64,000 nucleotides of DNA from CAVPHV01 sp963704825 (GCA_963704825.1 CAVPHV010000012.1:78146-142145), one strand, 5' to 3'. Counted from the stretch's first letter, positions 55,301-63,491 are shown. Numbers and translations are program-made. The notes: a model not told the origin generated them from the sequence alone.

Positions 55301-58300
55301 AGAACAGGTCGAGCTTCCCGCACACCTCGCCGTGGATCTCGTAGCCGGTGTCGGGCGGGTCCGATCCCGGAAGCTCGCCGAGCCGAACGTCGAGCTTGGC
55401 GTGAGCCGACAGCCAGATGATGAAGAGCCGCAGTTCGCCGCGGGCGTAGATGGTGCCGGCTACCAGCAGCGGGGAGAACCCGAGCACGGCGTCGAAGCCG
55501 GCCGCCAGCTCGGCGTAGAGGCCGACCGCTTTGCTGCCCCACAGCATCGAGACGTGCAGCCCGGTTGAGATGGCGAACCCGGCCGGGTGCGGCAGCGACG
55601 GGGCGAGGTCGGAGGGCAGTTTGGAGCCATCCCCCATCAGCATGAGGTAGCCGGAGCCGTTGAAGGTGCCGAAGATGTTGGCCCGGATCTGGTCCTCGTA
55701 TTTGCCGAGGTACAGGTGCCAGTTGGTCGAGTCGGTTCCGTCGAAGAACGCTTCGACCGGGATCTTGATCTCGATCAGGGGTTTGACGGCGAAGTCGATG
55801 GTGAGCCCGATGGTGAGCGTTGAGCGGCCGACGTCGAGGTCGACAACGGCGAGCAGGGTGCCTTCGCCGCTGCCTTCGAGTTCCGGCATCGGGAACAGCA
55901 CGTTGGCCTTCATCATCAACAGCAGGCGGGGCCCCGGGAGTTCGAGCAGGACCACCCCCTTCATGTTGAAGACGATCGAGCTGCCCATGGTGCCGACGAT
56001 GGCGCCGAGGCCGAACGCCCAGTGGTCGATGGCGCCCTTCCACAGCGCCGGGTCGTTGACCTTGGTCGGGTCGCCTCCGGCCCGCTTCAGCCACGAAAGC
56101 GCCTTGGTGGTCGAGGCGACGTCGGGCTCTTCGTTGCGGGTGAAATGCATGGCGAAGAGGCCAAGGAATCCGTAGATGCCGAGGCCGGAGCTCCACAGGG
56201 GGATGGCAACCGGGAACTCGACCTCGAGGGCGACGGCGACGCCGGTGGCGGTGCGGATCCCTTCGGTGACTTCCTCGACCCGCAAGGCAGCGGAGATTCG
56301 CAGTCGAAGCGGGGTGAGGGTGACATCGACCCGACCGGCGAAGCCCTTCTCGTTGAAGGCGAGGTAGCCCGAGCCGGTGAGGGCACCGGGCACCTCGACG
56401 CTGACGCCGAGAGCGGTGAGTTCGACCTGCACCGGGTCGGCGAACTGGATCCTGACCCCGGCCTTGTCGAGCGAGACCACCCCGAGGTCGACGGACGAGC
56501 CGAGCTCGATCTCGAGGTAGGTGGGGTTGGTGCGCGAGATACGGGCGCCGACGACCTTGAGCAGCTGGTCGAGCGGTTCGGCGACGGTGAGCGAGCCGGG
56601 GCGGGCCAGGTCGAGGGTGTAGCCCTTCGATGAATCGAACACCGGGTGGAAGATCGCTTCGCCGTTGCTGTCGGCGCCGAAGCGGATCCCGATCGCCTTG
56701 TAGCGGGCGACGAGCGGCACTTCCCGGCTAATGGAGAGGAGGCGCAGGCCGCCGAGTCTGATGTCGGCCGAGATGGCGGTCTCGACGTCGAGTAACAGCG
56801 CGGTCGACCACTCCCCGGCGTGCTGGCGGATGACGACTTCGCCGCCGAACCACACCACCCGCTCGACGGTGAACCAGCCGGTGGCAGCCAGCACGGCGGG
56901 CAGCGCTGCGGCCGCTCCCGTCAACACGAGATCCTCGACCTCGGCCGATCCGGGCTTTTCGGGGGCGACCTCGGCGAGCAGGGGGAAGAAGAGGGCGTAG
57001 AGCCCGAGTAGGTCGCGCCCGATGTTGGGGGTGGCGGGCGGTTGGCCGGCAAGCGCGCCGGTCATCAGCAGGCCGTCGACGTCGGAGGGGTGCGAGCCGA
57101 ACAGAACGGTGAGGCCCCATTCGTCGCTGCCGGGATTGATGGTGAAGACGCCGCGGAACTGGACGATCCCGTCGCCGGGGTTCTGATGGCCGAGCCCCTC
57201 AAAGGAGGGAACGTCGCTGTCGTTGACCTGGCCCCGCATCGCCTCTTCCGCTGCGGTGTCGAAGTCGACCTCGCCGTGGATCTCGACGGCGATGAAGTCG
57301 TCGCGGATGATGCGGACCTTCGCCCCGAGGGAGCGGAAGAAGTCGGGTCGCTCCGGCTCGGCCGGGGGCGGATCGGGGACCACCGGCGTCGTCGGCACGG
57401 TGTCGACCGGGTCACGCTCGACGGTTGCGGTGGTGATCGGGCCGGGGACGCTGATGGCGTTCTTCAGTTCGGCCCGCCAGAACTTGCTCGCCGGGTTGGC
57501 GCCCGGGTTGGACTGCTGGGCGGGCTTGGCGTCGGTGAAGCCGCGTGGCTCGAGCGTGATGTCGGGACTATTCGGATCGGTCGGTCCGGTGGCCCCGGCA
57601 AGCTCGATGTAGAGGTTGGCAGCCACTTTGGCGCGCCGCTCCGACAGCAGCATGTTGTAGCCGGCCTTGCTGTCATCGTTCTCGTAGCTGGCGTGGCCGA
57701 CAACGGTGATCGCGGCACCCGGAGTGAGACTCTCGAGCGCGGTGCGGTACTCGGAGGACAGCTTCACGGCTCCCCCGCCGGTCCACTCGGTGGACGTGGG
57801 GCTGTTCACGCTCTGGGCGGTTCGGGTCAACTGGCCGTTTTGGGCCAGGGCGTCGAGTTGATCGTCGGACATCTGGTCCGGCTGGTCGAAGTGGAAGTAG
57901 ACCGGAGCCTTGGTCGAAATGGTCGGCCCGGTGGCGATGACCTGTTTGCTCTGGCCGGCGGCGAGTTCGATGGCGGTGGTGATCGAGTCGGGACCGGGGA
58001 CGGGAACGCCGTCGACTTGCCAGGCGACGGCGCTGCGGTCCGCGAGGCGGACGACGACGGCGGTGTCGGTCTGAGATTCGATGACGAGCCGCGGTTCTGC
58101 GACGGACACCCCGCCTCGGCTGGTTGTGGACGCGGTGACCTCGGCTGCCGGGATGCCGGGTGCCGCCGGGGCGGTCCCCGCTCCCCCGCTGTCGTCGCGG
58201 CGCCGAGCGGTGATGGTGAGCTGGGCCGGGGTGGGATCGTCGGCACTGGTGGCCCGCACCACGATGGTGCGGGTGGCCGTGGCGGACATGTCGACCTGGA

Positions 58301-59489
58301 TCATCCGCTCGGTCTGGAAGGTGGTGCCGCCGTCGAGGCTGATCTCCACCGTGTACGGCGGCCTTCGGCCCCCGACGTCGACCACCATGGTCGAGGTGGC
58401 GGGCACATCGGCTGTGGCGCTGGTGGCTCCGGTGGAGCGGGTGCCGAAGACGCGACCGTCGGTGGTGGAGAAACGGGCGCTGAGTGCCAGCGGGCCACCA
58501 CCTTGGTTGATGACGTCGAGTTCGAAGTCGCCGGTGACCCCGGCGTGAGCACCAATACCGATCAGCAGGTTGCGAACCCCGGCGTTGACGGCGAAGCCTT
58601 GGGCGCCTTGGGGGGCGAGGAAGAGGCGAATCTCGGGGAAGTAGACGCCGGTCCAGCTGGGGTCGAAGCCGAACTGGTCGAGGATGTCGGGCGGGGTGGT
58701 CTGGTCGGAGAGGTCGAGGACCGCGGAGCGGAAACCGAACCCGACAACACTTCCGGTGCCGATGAAGGCATAGGGCGGGTTCATTGTGACCATCTGGGCG
58801 ACGGAGAGGTCGCCGCTGTCGTCGAGGCCGGTGGCGCCGACGGATTCGAGGCTGAGGACGGGTTGGTTGCCGGTGGTGGCATCCTGCTGGATCCGGATCT
58901 TGATCTTGGGCAGCGTCAGGGCGACCGAGGTGTGGGAGGGGTCGGGTTCGAGCACCCCGTCGGCCCGCATCTTGGCCGGCTTGAGGAACGGGGGCCGCAG
59001 CACCGCCGTGGTGAAGAGCAGGTCGAGGGTGAAGTCGGTGGATGGGTAGTCGGAGGTCGGTACATCGACAGGGAGGAGGTCGAGTTGGTCGAGCACGGCG
59101 TCGGCGGGCGCAAACGGGTCGCCGGCGGCGGGGTTGCTGATCGGTTGGTGCCCGGCTGCCACGACAGATGAGCCGACCCGAGGGGCAATGAGCTGGAACT
59201 CGACGGCGGTGTCGCGCAGGTCGATCCAGGGATCGCGTTGGGTGGGGTCGTCCTTGGGGTGGCCCTCGGTGTTCGAGGCGCTGACCCCGAACGACATCGT
59301 GGTTGGGTCGAAGAACGCACTGACCTCGCCGTGGAAGAGGGCGCGGCCTCGGATGACGGTGCTGGTCCCATCGACGGCTTGTTCGTACTCGTCGACGGCG
59401 AGAACGGCGAGGGCGGCGTGGGCGTTTCCGGCGGCGGCGCCGAGCAGGGAGTAGGGGGCGACGAGATCCCACAACGCAACGTCGGGCAT
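52392..59489 (-). CDS. Giant 2,365-residue protein with OmpA-like domain
   Basis: Start at ATG 59489 (GGGAGG ten bases upstream, 'MPDVALWDLVAPYSLLGAAA'). There is no signal peptide. Residues 1-540 are beta-rich ('AVLDLSDQTTPPDILDQFGF', 'VYFPEIRLFLAPQGAQGFAV'). Residues about 560-680 are an OmpA C-terminal-like domain: 'TPGAAITVVGHASYENDDSK', then 'NMLLSERRAKVAANLY'. Residues about 850-1500 are long amphipathic strands that recall DUF6603-type giant proteins ('KGVVLLELPGPRLLLMMKAN', 'STGLHVSMLWGSKAVGLYAE'). The C-terminal 800 residues are mixed beta with short Cys-containing stretches. The function is unknown. It is the first and largest of three giant genes that are nearly contiguous. Confidence 0.78.
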   Translation of the reverse strand: MPDVALWDLVAPYSLLGAAAGNAHAALAVLAVDEYEQAVDGTSTVIRGRALFHGEVSAFFDPTTMSFGVSASNTEGHPKDDPTQRDPWIDLRDTAVEFQLIAPRVGSSVVAAGHQPISNPAAGDPFAPADAVLDQLDLLPVDVPTSDYPSTDFTLDLLFTTAVLRPPFLKPAKMRADGVLEPDPSHTSVALTLPKIKIRIQQDATTGNQPVLSLESVGATGLDDSGDLSVAQMVTMNPPYAFIGTGSVVGFGFRSAVLDLSDQTTPPDILDQFGFDPSWTGVYFPEIRLFLAPQGAQGFAVNAGVRNLLIGIGAHAGVTGDFELDVINQGGGPLALSARFSTTDGRVFGTRSTGATSATADVPATSTMVVDVGGRRPPYTVEISLDGGTTFQTERMIQVDMSATATRTIVVRATSADDPTPAQLTITARRRDDSGGAGTAPAAPGIPAAEVTASTTSRGGVSVAEPRLVIESQTDTAVVVRLADRSAVAWQVDGVPVPGPDSITTAIELAAGQSKQVIATGPTISTKAPVYFHFDQPDQMSDDQLDALAQNGQLTRTAQSVNSPTSTEWTGGGAVKLSSEYRTALESLTPGAAITVVGHASYENDDSKAGYNMLLSERRAKVAANLYIELAGATGPTDPNSPDITLEPRGFTDAKPAQQSNPGANPASKFWRAELKNAISVPGPITTATVERDPVDTVPTTPVVPDPPPAEPERPDFFRSLGAKVRIIRDDFIAVEIHGEVDFDTAAEEAMRGQVNDSDVPSFEGLGHQNPGDGIVQFRGVFTINPGSDEWGLTVLFGSHPSDVDGLLMTGALAGQPPATPNIGRDLLGLYALFFPLLAEVAPEKPGSAEVEDLVLTGAAAALPAVLAATGWFTVERVVWFGGEVVIRQHAGEWSTALLLDVETAISADIRLGGLRLLSISREVPLVARYKAIGIRFGADSNGEAIFHPVFDSSKGYTLDLARPGSLTVAEPLDQLLKVVGARISRTNPTYLEIELGSSVDLGVVSLDKAGVRIQFADPVQVELTALGVSVEVPGALTGSGYLAFNEKGFAGRVDVTLTPLRLRISAALRVEEVTEGIRTATGVAVALEVEFPVAIPLWSSGLGIYGFLGLFAMHFTRNEEPDVASTTKALSWLKRAGGDPTKVNDPALWKGAIDHWAFGLGAIVGTMGSSIVFNMKGVVLLELPGPRLLLMMKANVLFPMPELEGSGEGTLLAVVDLDVGRSTLTIGLTIDFAVKPLIEIKIPVEAFFDGTDSTNWHLYLGKYEDQIRANIFGTFNGSGYLMLMGDGSKLPSDLAPSLPHPAGFAISTGLHVSMLWGSKAVGLYAELAAGFDAVLGFSPLLVAGTIYARGELRLFIIWLSAHAKLDVRLGELPGSDPPDTGYEIHGEVCGKLDLFFFSIEGCVDFTLKDKEPPDIHILPLIEATSLVARSPALVHGTASDEPVDGAFGNAVAGSQPNWNSLPADPADDSEAQAATRKASNVPINVVPVVLFSAPPLASGLQFKGQNIESASGGRTVTRSTDQITYTLESIDLVGPISAGNTPATWWTLQPPTDANESAQLALLSWVPNPTPKALQRSEQLTETVIDRWGTVCDVAAPPTPVLWTFRFEPIGPSAIGWSVDGEPWPDPPNTVRSAPTPTILAVRDRWRSGDPMADDYRGILPAAVVGAMVYCLPDDDKDDKTNLALDLAAINTGGVVAANGSSRRRERFITAGRQAVGTKTPERFVEPSIDPPEFLRRLAVGEAVPRASLAEVAVAGNSRRAIALPPSCESRVLASPRFDTLQLPQGDPLLAEDIKQRWAISQFDPGDLHDAVVLEPGCFEVARLLLFVPHRLLVAEDLVVRVLDGSGGIIDEVIVNVSHQVSIAMLPSTWIDPSGPWIDDIALVVQHFQTLQQLDFAHQLVVVDLAPGEAEQIVIGLRTGELDEVLPTSPFHVAAVEALMCAEIVRHDHDSQTVEENQSALEAALGAASGNVALLEPDTAYEVKATWSATASNADGDSASQPSKQESFWFRTAATSPDRLDPWVLATNPAEGDGHVFGLEPLQLAFATNDVIDLYDAYEQRLEVRINAASSRHPDPAETGIPHPFPIDWTTTLPVVGSVLSPWEDTVAEVIDGKCIPIDEERVRHTTTLIPIPLHPATDYLLDIHRVPKSAPAGTVGDRIFRRSFTTSAFPTLEAYANFILGTKVRHRAVPSGLAASIRATFASHQPQGAELDTAMQGTSVQPGIEPLGVPDRPSVIVWWESAGAVPQPVAVMIDGIEPLWKDRERATLVTLPQTDMKHWELTSDPWVEPALASGSDPVKDLIIRAPGSQRALVILKAGSRGKRLRMDLHRQAFTEAYLDGPTATDEHHLIVDVAFDHAPWEEV

Positions 59490-59710
59490 AGAGAACGCAC
59501 CTCCCCTCTGGGGGCGGAAGCCAGCGGCAACCACCCGGTGTAGCCAAACGTACGCACCGGGTTGCGGGGTGTCAATGGCAACCTCGGGAACGCTGCAGCC
59601 GCTCCGGCGACACCCGCTCCAAATCTGAGAGCCGGGAGATTCCGTGGCTTGTCGCTCCGCTGCTCATCCCGAAAGCTGCGTTGGCCACGGCTGATCGGCC
59701 CCCTCCCCAG

Positions 59711-59733
59711 GGCAGATCCGGTTCGGTTCTGCC
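59711..59733 (-). terminator. Hairpin after the small lipoprotein gene
   Basis: GGCAGA (59711-59716) pairs with TCTGCC (59728-59733), with an inner CCG/CGG pairing, two bases beyond the stop codon of the lipoprotein gene (59736). There is no T-run. Confidence 0.45.
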
Positions 59734-59735
59734 GC

Positions 59736-60143
59736 TCAGCCCGTCTCGAGGTCGATGCGCACGACGGCCTCGACCTCCGCCGCAAACCGGGCCAGTTCGC
59801 GGTAGGCGTCGTCGAAGCCGTCAAGTTCGCGCTCGCGCGGCGGGCATTCGAAGAACGTGGTCTCTGCGATCTTGACCCAATCCCGGACCGCATCGTCAAG
59901 TGCCGGATCTGGGGTGGGAACCAACCCTCGCGATTCCTCTCGGATGGCGACATGGATCTGGTTGCACAGCTCTCGATCTGGTTCGTCGCCGAGGTCATCC
60001 TGACTCGGAACCAGCGCCTGAACCTCGACCCACCGTGGTTGCCACTCCTCGAGGGACGGACGCGACACCGTTCCACATGCCGATGCCGACAGAGCAACCA
60101 AAACAACGAAAAGTCCCACCGCGGACCCGGAGCGGAGCCTCAT
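59736..60143 (-). CDS. Small putative lipoprotein
   Basis: 135 residues from ATG 60143. The signal 'MRLRSGSAVGLFVVLVALSA' ends in the lipobox 'L-S-A-S-A-C', giving a lipid-anchored Cys near residue 24. The mature part is helical and charged ('WVEVQALVPSQDDLGDEPDR', 'AYRELARFAAEVEAVVRIDL') and holds two further cysteines. The family is not recognised. It lies between the hemopexin-repeat gene and the 2,365-residue gene on the same strand, but hairpins on both sides suggest its own transcript. Confidence 0.65.
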   Translation of the reverse strand: MRLRSGSAVGLFVVLVALSASACGTVSRPSLEEWQPRWVEVQALVPSQDDLGDEPDRELCNQIHVAIREESRGLVPTPDPALDDAVRDWVKIAETTFFECPPRERELDGFDDAYRELARFAAEVEAVVRIDLETG

Positions 60144-60288
60144 TGGCTGAACTGTACTGCTCGCACTCGCCGAAGCTTCGACGCGAAGCCCGACAGAAGC
60201 GGCCGAGGTCTCGCCCGCCATCGCGCGCGGGAGCGCACCCGCACCATGGGTGCGCTCCAACGCTTTGCGGCCGACTCCCGACATCCGA

Positions 60289-60329
60289 GGTGCCCGATGA
60301 CCCTGCGGAGCTGAGGGTCATCGGGCACC
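60289..60329 (-). terminator. Perfect 16-bp hairpin after the hemopexin-repeat gene
   Basis: GGTGCCCGATGACCCT (60289-60304) and its exact complement (60314-60329) enclose a 9-base loop, 13 bp beyond the stop codon at 60343. This is a strong terminator candidate that separates the gene from those downstream. Confidence 0.85.
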
Positions 60330-60342
60330 ATCGGCCCGCTTC

Positions 60343-62880
60343 CTACCTCGGGAACGGCATCCAGGGTCCGTCGATCCACTTCGGGTAGCCGGGGTCCACG
60401 CCGTCGGCCACGTTGGAGTAGCGCAGGTAGGTCCGGCCGTTGAAGAAGTAGATCTGCCCCGTGTCCTGCCGCATCAAAGCGGCGTCGATGCCGTTGGCGA
60501 ACGACCCGGGAGCACCCGTCCAGTTGGGCGCAATCGGCTGCGGGTAGCCCGAGTCCATCTCGGTCTCGGTGAGCCGCACGTAGCGGTCGCCGCGGAACAG
60601 GTAGATCTTGTCGTTGGACTGCCGCCACAGCGCCGCATCGATCCCATCCTCGAAGTCGTCGGGGATACCCTTCCAATGACCGGCGATCGGTTTCGGATAG
60701 CCGTCGTCCATCGTTGAGCCGGTGAGCCGCACGTATTGGTTGCCCTTGAACAGATACGTCTTCTGGTTGGACTCCCGCCACAGCGCGGCGTCGAGATCAC
60801 GGTGGAAGCTCGAAGGCAGCCCGTGCCAGTGGTTTCTGATGAGCTTGGGATAGCCCTCGTCCATCTCGCCACCCACGGTCGAGAACCGGGCGTACCACTC
60901 CCGAGAGAACAGGTACGTCTTGTTGTTGTCCCCTCGATATACCGAGGCGTCGATGCGGGCCATGAAGGCTTCCCACCCGAGATGGCTCGGGGTGTAGCCG
61001 CACACTTCAGCGACATTGCTCGACATCAGGCAGGCGACCCCGTTGCTCATCCTGGCGTACTGGTTTCCCTTGAAGAGATAGATCTTCTCCTTGTCGGCGT
61101 GCCACAGCGCAGCGTCGATGCCGGAAGTGAACGATGCCGGGAGCTCCTTCCAGTTGCCCGAGATCGAGGTCGGGTAGCCGGCGTCCATCTCGGTGTCGGT
61201 GAGTCGGGCGTACTGGTTGCCCTTGAAGAAGTAGATCTTCCCGTTCGAGGGCCGCCACACCGCAGCGTCGATCCCGGCGTTGAACGAGGCGTTGAGGCCC
61301 TTCCAGTTGCCGGCGATCGGTTGCGGGTAGCCGGTGTCCATGTCGGCTCCGGTCATCCGCACGTACTGGCTGCCCTTGAAGAAGTAGATCTTCCCGTTGG
61401 ACGCCCGCCACACCGCAGCGTCGATCCCCGCCTCGAACGAAGCGGGCAGGCCGTTCCAGTTTCCGGCGATCGGCTGGGGGTAGCCGGGGTCGACGGTGGT
61501 CCCGGTCATCCGCACGTACTGGTCGTCTTTGAACATGTAGACCTTCTGGTTCGATGGCCTCCAGATGGCGGCGTCGATCCCTGATTGGAACGCCGCCGGC
61601 AGCCCCTGCCACGGTCCATTGATGCCGGTCGGGTAGCCGCCGTCCATCGAGATGGCGCCGGCACAGAGGCGGCAGTTGCCGTTCTTGACTCGGAAGAACC
61701 GGCCGTAGCTGCTGCCGCACGAGCAGTTGCTGGCGCCGTATTCGTCGGGGGCGCCGAAGAGGTGGCCGGTTTCGTGGGCGAACACCCGATCGAAGTTGTC
61801 ACCACCGACCTTCCATGCCATCACCAGACGCGGGGTGCCGGCGTAGCCGCCCCAGTACACCGGGTACTTGGTGATGAACGCCACGATGCTCGACTTGGTC
61901 TCGTGCCGATTCTGGAGGTCGTCGGCGTAGGCTTTGTACCCGTCGGCGCCGGGACCAAAACCGAGGTCGGCCAGGGCGGGGTCACGCCACAGCGCCTCGG
62001 TCTCGCCGGCATCGAGACCGCCGACCCACTTCGGGTAGCCGGCGTCGATGTCGTTGAAGTCGTCCGAGTAGCGGATGTAGTCGTTCAGGTTGTTGCGCGG
62101 CGGCGAGTCGAAGAAGTACACCTTGTCGTTGTCGCCCCGCCACAGGGCGGCGTCGATCCCTTCCTCGTAGTGCTCGGGCAGTCCCTTGAAGTTGCCAGCG
62201 ATGGGTTTCGGGTAGCCGGCGTCCATGGTCGAGCCGGTGAGACGCACGTACTGGTCGCCTTGGAACATGTAGATCTTGTTCGTGGTGTGCCGCATGAAAA
62301 CGGCATCGATCCCGGACTCGAAGCCGGCGGGGACATCGTTCCAGTTGCCGGCGATGGGTTTCGGGTAGCCGGCGTCCATGGTGGTCTCGGTGAGACGCAC
62401 GTACTGGTCGCCCTTGAACATGTAGATCTTGTCGCGCTGCTTGTGCCAGAAGGCGGCGTCGATGCCGTCCTCGAAATCGGGCGGCAGGCCGTGCCAGTGG
62501 CCGGCGATCGGCTTTGGATAGCCGGCGTCCATGGTCGAGCCGGTGAGACGCACGTACTGGTCGCCTTGGAACAGATACGTCTTCTGGTTCGACTCGCGCC
62601 AGAGGGCCGCGTCGATCCGTTTGACGTAGAAGTTCTTCGGCAGCCCTTTCCACGGCGCCGTCGGGAAGATTGGCTGGTCGAGCTCGATCACCCTGGTCTC
62701 GTGTACCCACGACATCCTGGCGTCTGGTTCGAGTCCGGCAAGCATGCTGAGGCCGTCTTGGATCTCGGCGTGGGCGTCGACCAGATCGCCGATGGTCATC
62801 GACGTCTCGCTCGTGGGGCCCTGGACGTAGACGATGCCGACCGCTACTTCGTTGATGAGCCGCTGGTTGCGCGGGGTCAT
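60343..62880 (-). CDS. Twelve-repeat hemopexin-like protein with an inserted zinc metalloprotease
   Basis: 845 residues. After an 87-residue N-terminal segment, about 51-residue hemopexin-type repeats recur, each with 'GIDAALW', 'KIYLFKGDQYVRLT' and 'MDAGYPKPIAGNWKGLP'. I count twelve: four at about 88-298, then an inserted domain, then eight to the end. That equals three four-bladed propellers. The insert (about 300-410) holds H-E-T-G-H-L-F-G-A-P-D-E-Y ('FDRVFAHETGHLFGAPDEYG', His near 369), a metzincin-like site with Asp as third ligand, followed by a four-Cys cluster ('NCSCGSSYGRFFRVKNGNCR'). There is no signal peptide. Hemopexin-like propellers bind proteins or haem; this may be a substrate-bound protease or toxin. 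Its start overlaps the stop of the preceding small gene (ATGA). Confidence 0.88.
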   Translation of the reverse strand: MTPRNQRLINEVAVGIVYVQGPTSETSMTIGDLVDAHAEIQDGLSMLAGLEPDARMSWVHETRVIELDQPIFPTAPWKGLPKNFYVKRIDAALWRESNQKTYLFQGDQYVRLTGSTMDAGYPKPIAGHWHGLPPDFEDGIDAAFWHKQRDKIYMFKGDQYVRLTETTMDAGYPKPIAGNWNDVPAGFESGIDAVFMRHTTNKIYMFQGDQYVRLTGSTMDAGYPKPIAGNFKGLPEHYEEGIDAALWRGDNDKVYFFDSPPRNNLNDYIRYSDDFNDIDAGYPKWVGGLDAGETEALWRDPALADLGFGPGADGYKAYADDLQNRHETKSSIVAFITKYPVYWGGYAGTPRLVMAWKVGGDNFDRVFAHETGHLFGAPDEYGASNCSCGSSYGRFFRVKNGNCRLCAGAISMDGGYPTGINGPWQGLPAAFQSGIDAAIWRPSNQKVYMFKDDQYVRMTGTTVDPGYPQPIAGNWNGLPASFEAGIDAAVWRASNGKIYFFKGSQYVRMTGADMDTGYPQPIAGNWKGLNASFNAGIDAAVWRPSNGKIYFFKGNQYARLTDTEMDAGYPTSISGNWKELPASFTSGIDAALWHADKEKIYLFKGNQYARMSNGVACLMSSNVAEVCGYTPSHLGWEAFMARIDASVYRGDNNKTYLFSREWYARFSTVGGEMDEGYPKLIRNHWHGLPSSFHRDLDAALWRESNQKTYLFKGNQYVRLTGSTMDDGYPKPIAGHWKGIPDDFEDGIDAALWRQSNDKIYLFRGDRYVRLTETEMDSGYPQPIAPNWTGAPGSFANGIDAALMRQDTGQIYFFNGRTYLRYSNVADGVDPGYPKWIDGPWMPFPR

Positions 62881-63188
62881 ACGCCCGGCTCCGCGCTGAT
62901 GATGTCGTCGATGTCGACACCCACGTCGGGACGACGCGCCTTGCGGGCCCGGTAGGCCTCGGTTTGGCGAAGCCGGAACGCCAAGACACCGATCCGAGCG
63001 GGATCGAGCGTGTCGGGGATCTCGAATTCGGGTTCCCGGCTGGGCCGCACCAAGGCGCCGAGCTCAGGGTCCCGCGGGGTGCCCTCGAGCACGACCGCAC
63101 CTTCGAAGCGGTGGATGACCCGCTCCCCTCCTTGACGCAACCGAACGGCGGCGTTCGGTTCCGTCACCTCCATCAATACCTCGTCCAT
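62877..63188 (-). CDS. Small protein coupled to the hemopexin-metalloprotease gene
   Basis: 103 residues from ATG 63188 (GGGGAGGAACTC upstream). The sequence is acidic and basic in turn ('MDEVLMEVTEPNAAVRLRQG', 'VIHRFEGAVVLEGTPRDPEL', 'RRPDVGVDIDDIISAEPGV') with no hydrophobic signal. It ends in ATGA overlap with the hemopexin-repeat gene, so translation is coupled. It could be a chaperone, inhibitor or adaptor for the protease; this is inference. The family is not recognised. A second copy of its first part lies directly upstream. Confidence 0.6.
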   Translation of the reverse strand: MDEVLMEVTEPNAAVRLRQGGERVIHRFEGAVVLEGTPRDPELGALVRPSREPEFEIPDTLDPARIGVLAFRLRQTEAYRARKARRPDVGVDIDDIISAEPGV

Positions 63189-63491
63189 GAGTTCCTCCCC
63201 TTCGTTGGCAGTCACGCTTCGTACCCACGCGACCGCGCCGTGTCTCCGGGTCGAGCGTGTCGAGCATCTCGAATTCGGGTTCCCGGCTGGGCCGCACCAA
63301 GGCGCCGAGCTCAGGGTCCCGCGGCGTGCCCTCGAGCACGACCGCACCTTCGAAGCGGTGGATGACGCGCTCGCCTCCTTCACGCAACCGAACGGCGGCG
63401 TCCGGTTCCGTCACCTCCATCAATACCTCGTCCATGAGTTCCTCCCCTTCGTTGGCAGTCACGCTTCCTACCCACGCGACCGCGTCGTGTC
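63001..63491. repeat. 247-bp tandem duplication
   Basis: The segment 63001-63247 is repeated at 63248-63491 with high identity (for example TCGAATTCGGGTTCCCGGCT at both, and the same ribosome site and ATG at 63188 and 63435). The unit length is not a multiple of three, so the upstream reading frame is broken at the junction. Confidence 0.9.
63064..63435 (-). pseudogene. Duplicated 5' copy of the small coupled gene
   Basis: From ATG 63435 (same GGGGAGGAACTC site) the frame reads 'MDEVLMEVTEPDAAVRLREG', then 'VIHRFEGAVVLEGTPRDPEL', up to 'LDTLDPETR', closely matching the product of 62877-63188. It then crosses the duplication junction out of frame and ends at 63064 with an unrelated tail. It would make a 123-residue hybrid with about 65 homologous residues. 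It is probably non-functional, or a decoy leader for the real gene. Confidence 0.7.

Noticed and set aside
53238..59171. Long plus-strand open frames of 644 and 709 codons (53238-55172, 57042-59171)
   Set aside because: They are exactly antisense to the 2,365-residue gene, have His/Arg/Gly-biased composition, and lack ribosome sites. They are GC-driven shadows.
60343..62880. Regularly spaced DNA repeats that look like a CRISPR array at first sight
   Set aside because: The period is about 153 bp, in frame and coding for hemopexin blades; there are no spacers of constant short length and no cas genes.
61585..62955. 456-codon plus-strand frame with regular repeats
   Set aside because: It is antisense to the hemopexin-repeat gene; the repeats are the mirror image of the protein repeats.
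45503..63188. Phage tail, contractile injection system or type VI secretion locus
   Set aside because: No sheath, tube, baseplate, AAA+ ATPase or spike gene could be found among or beside the giant genes.
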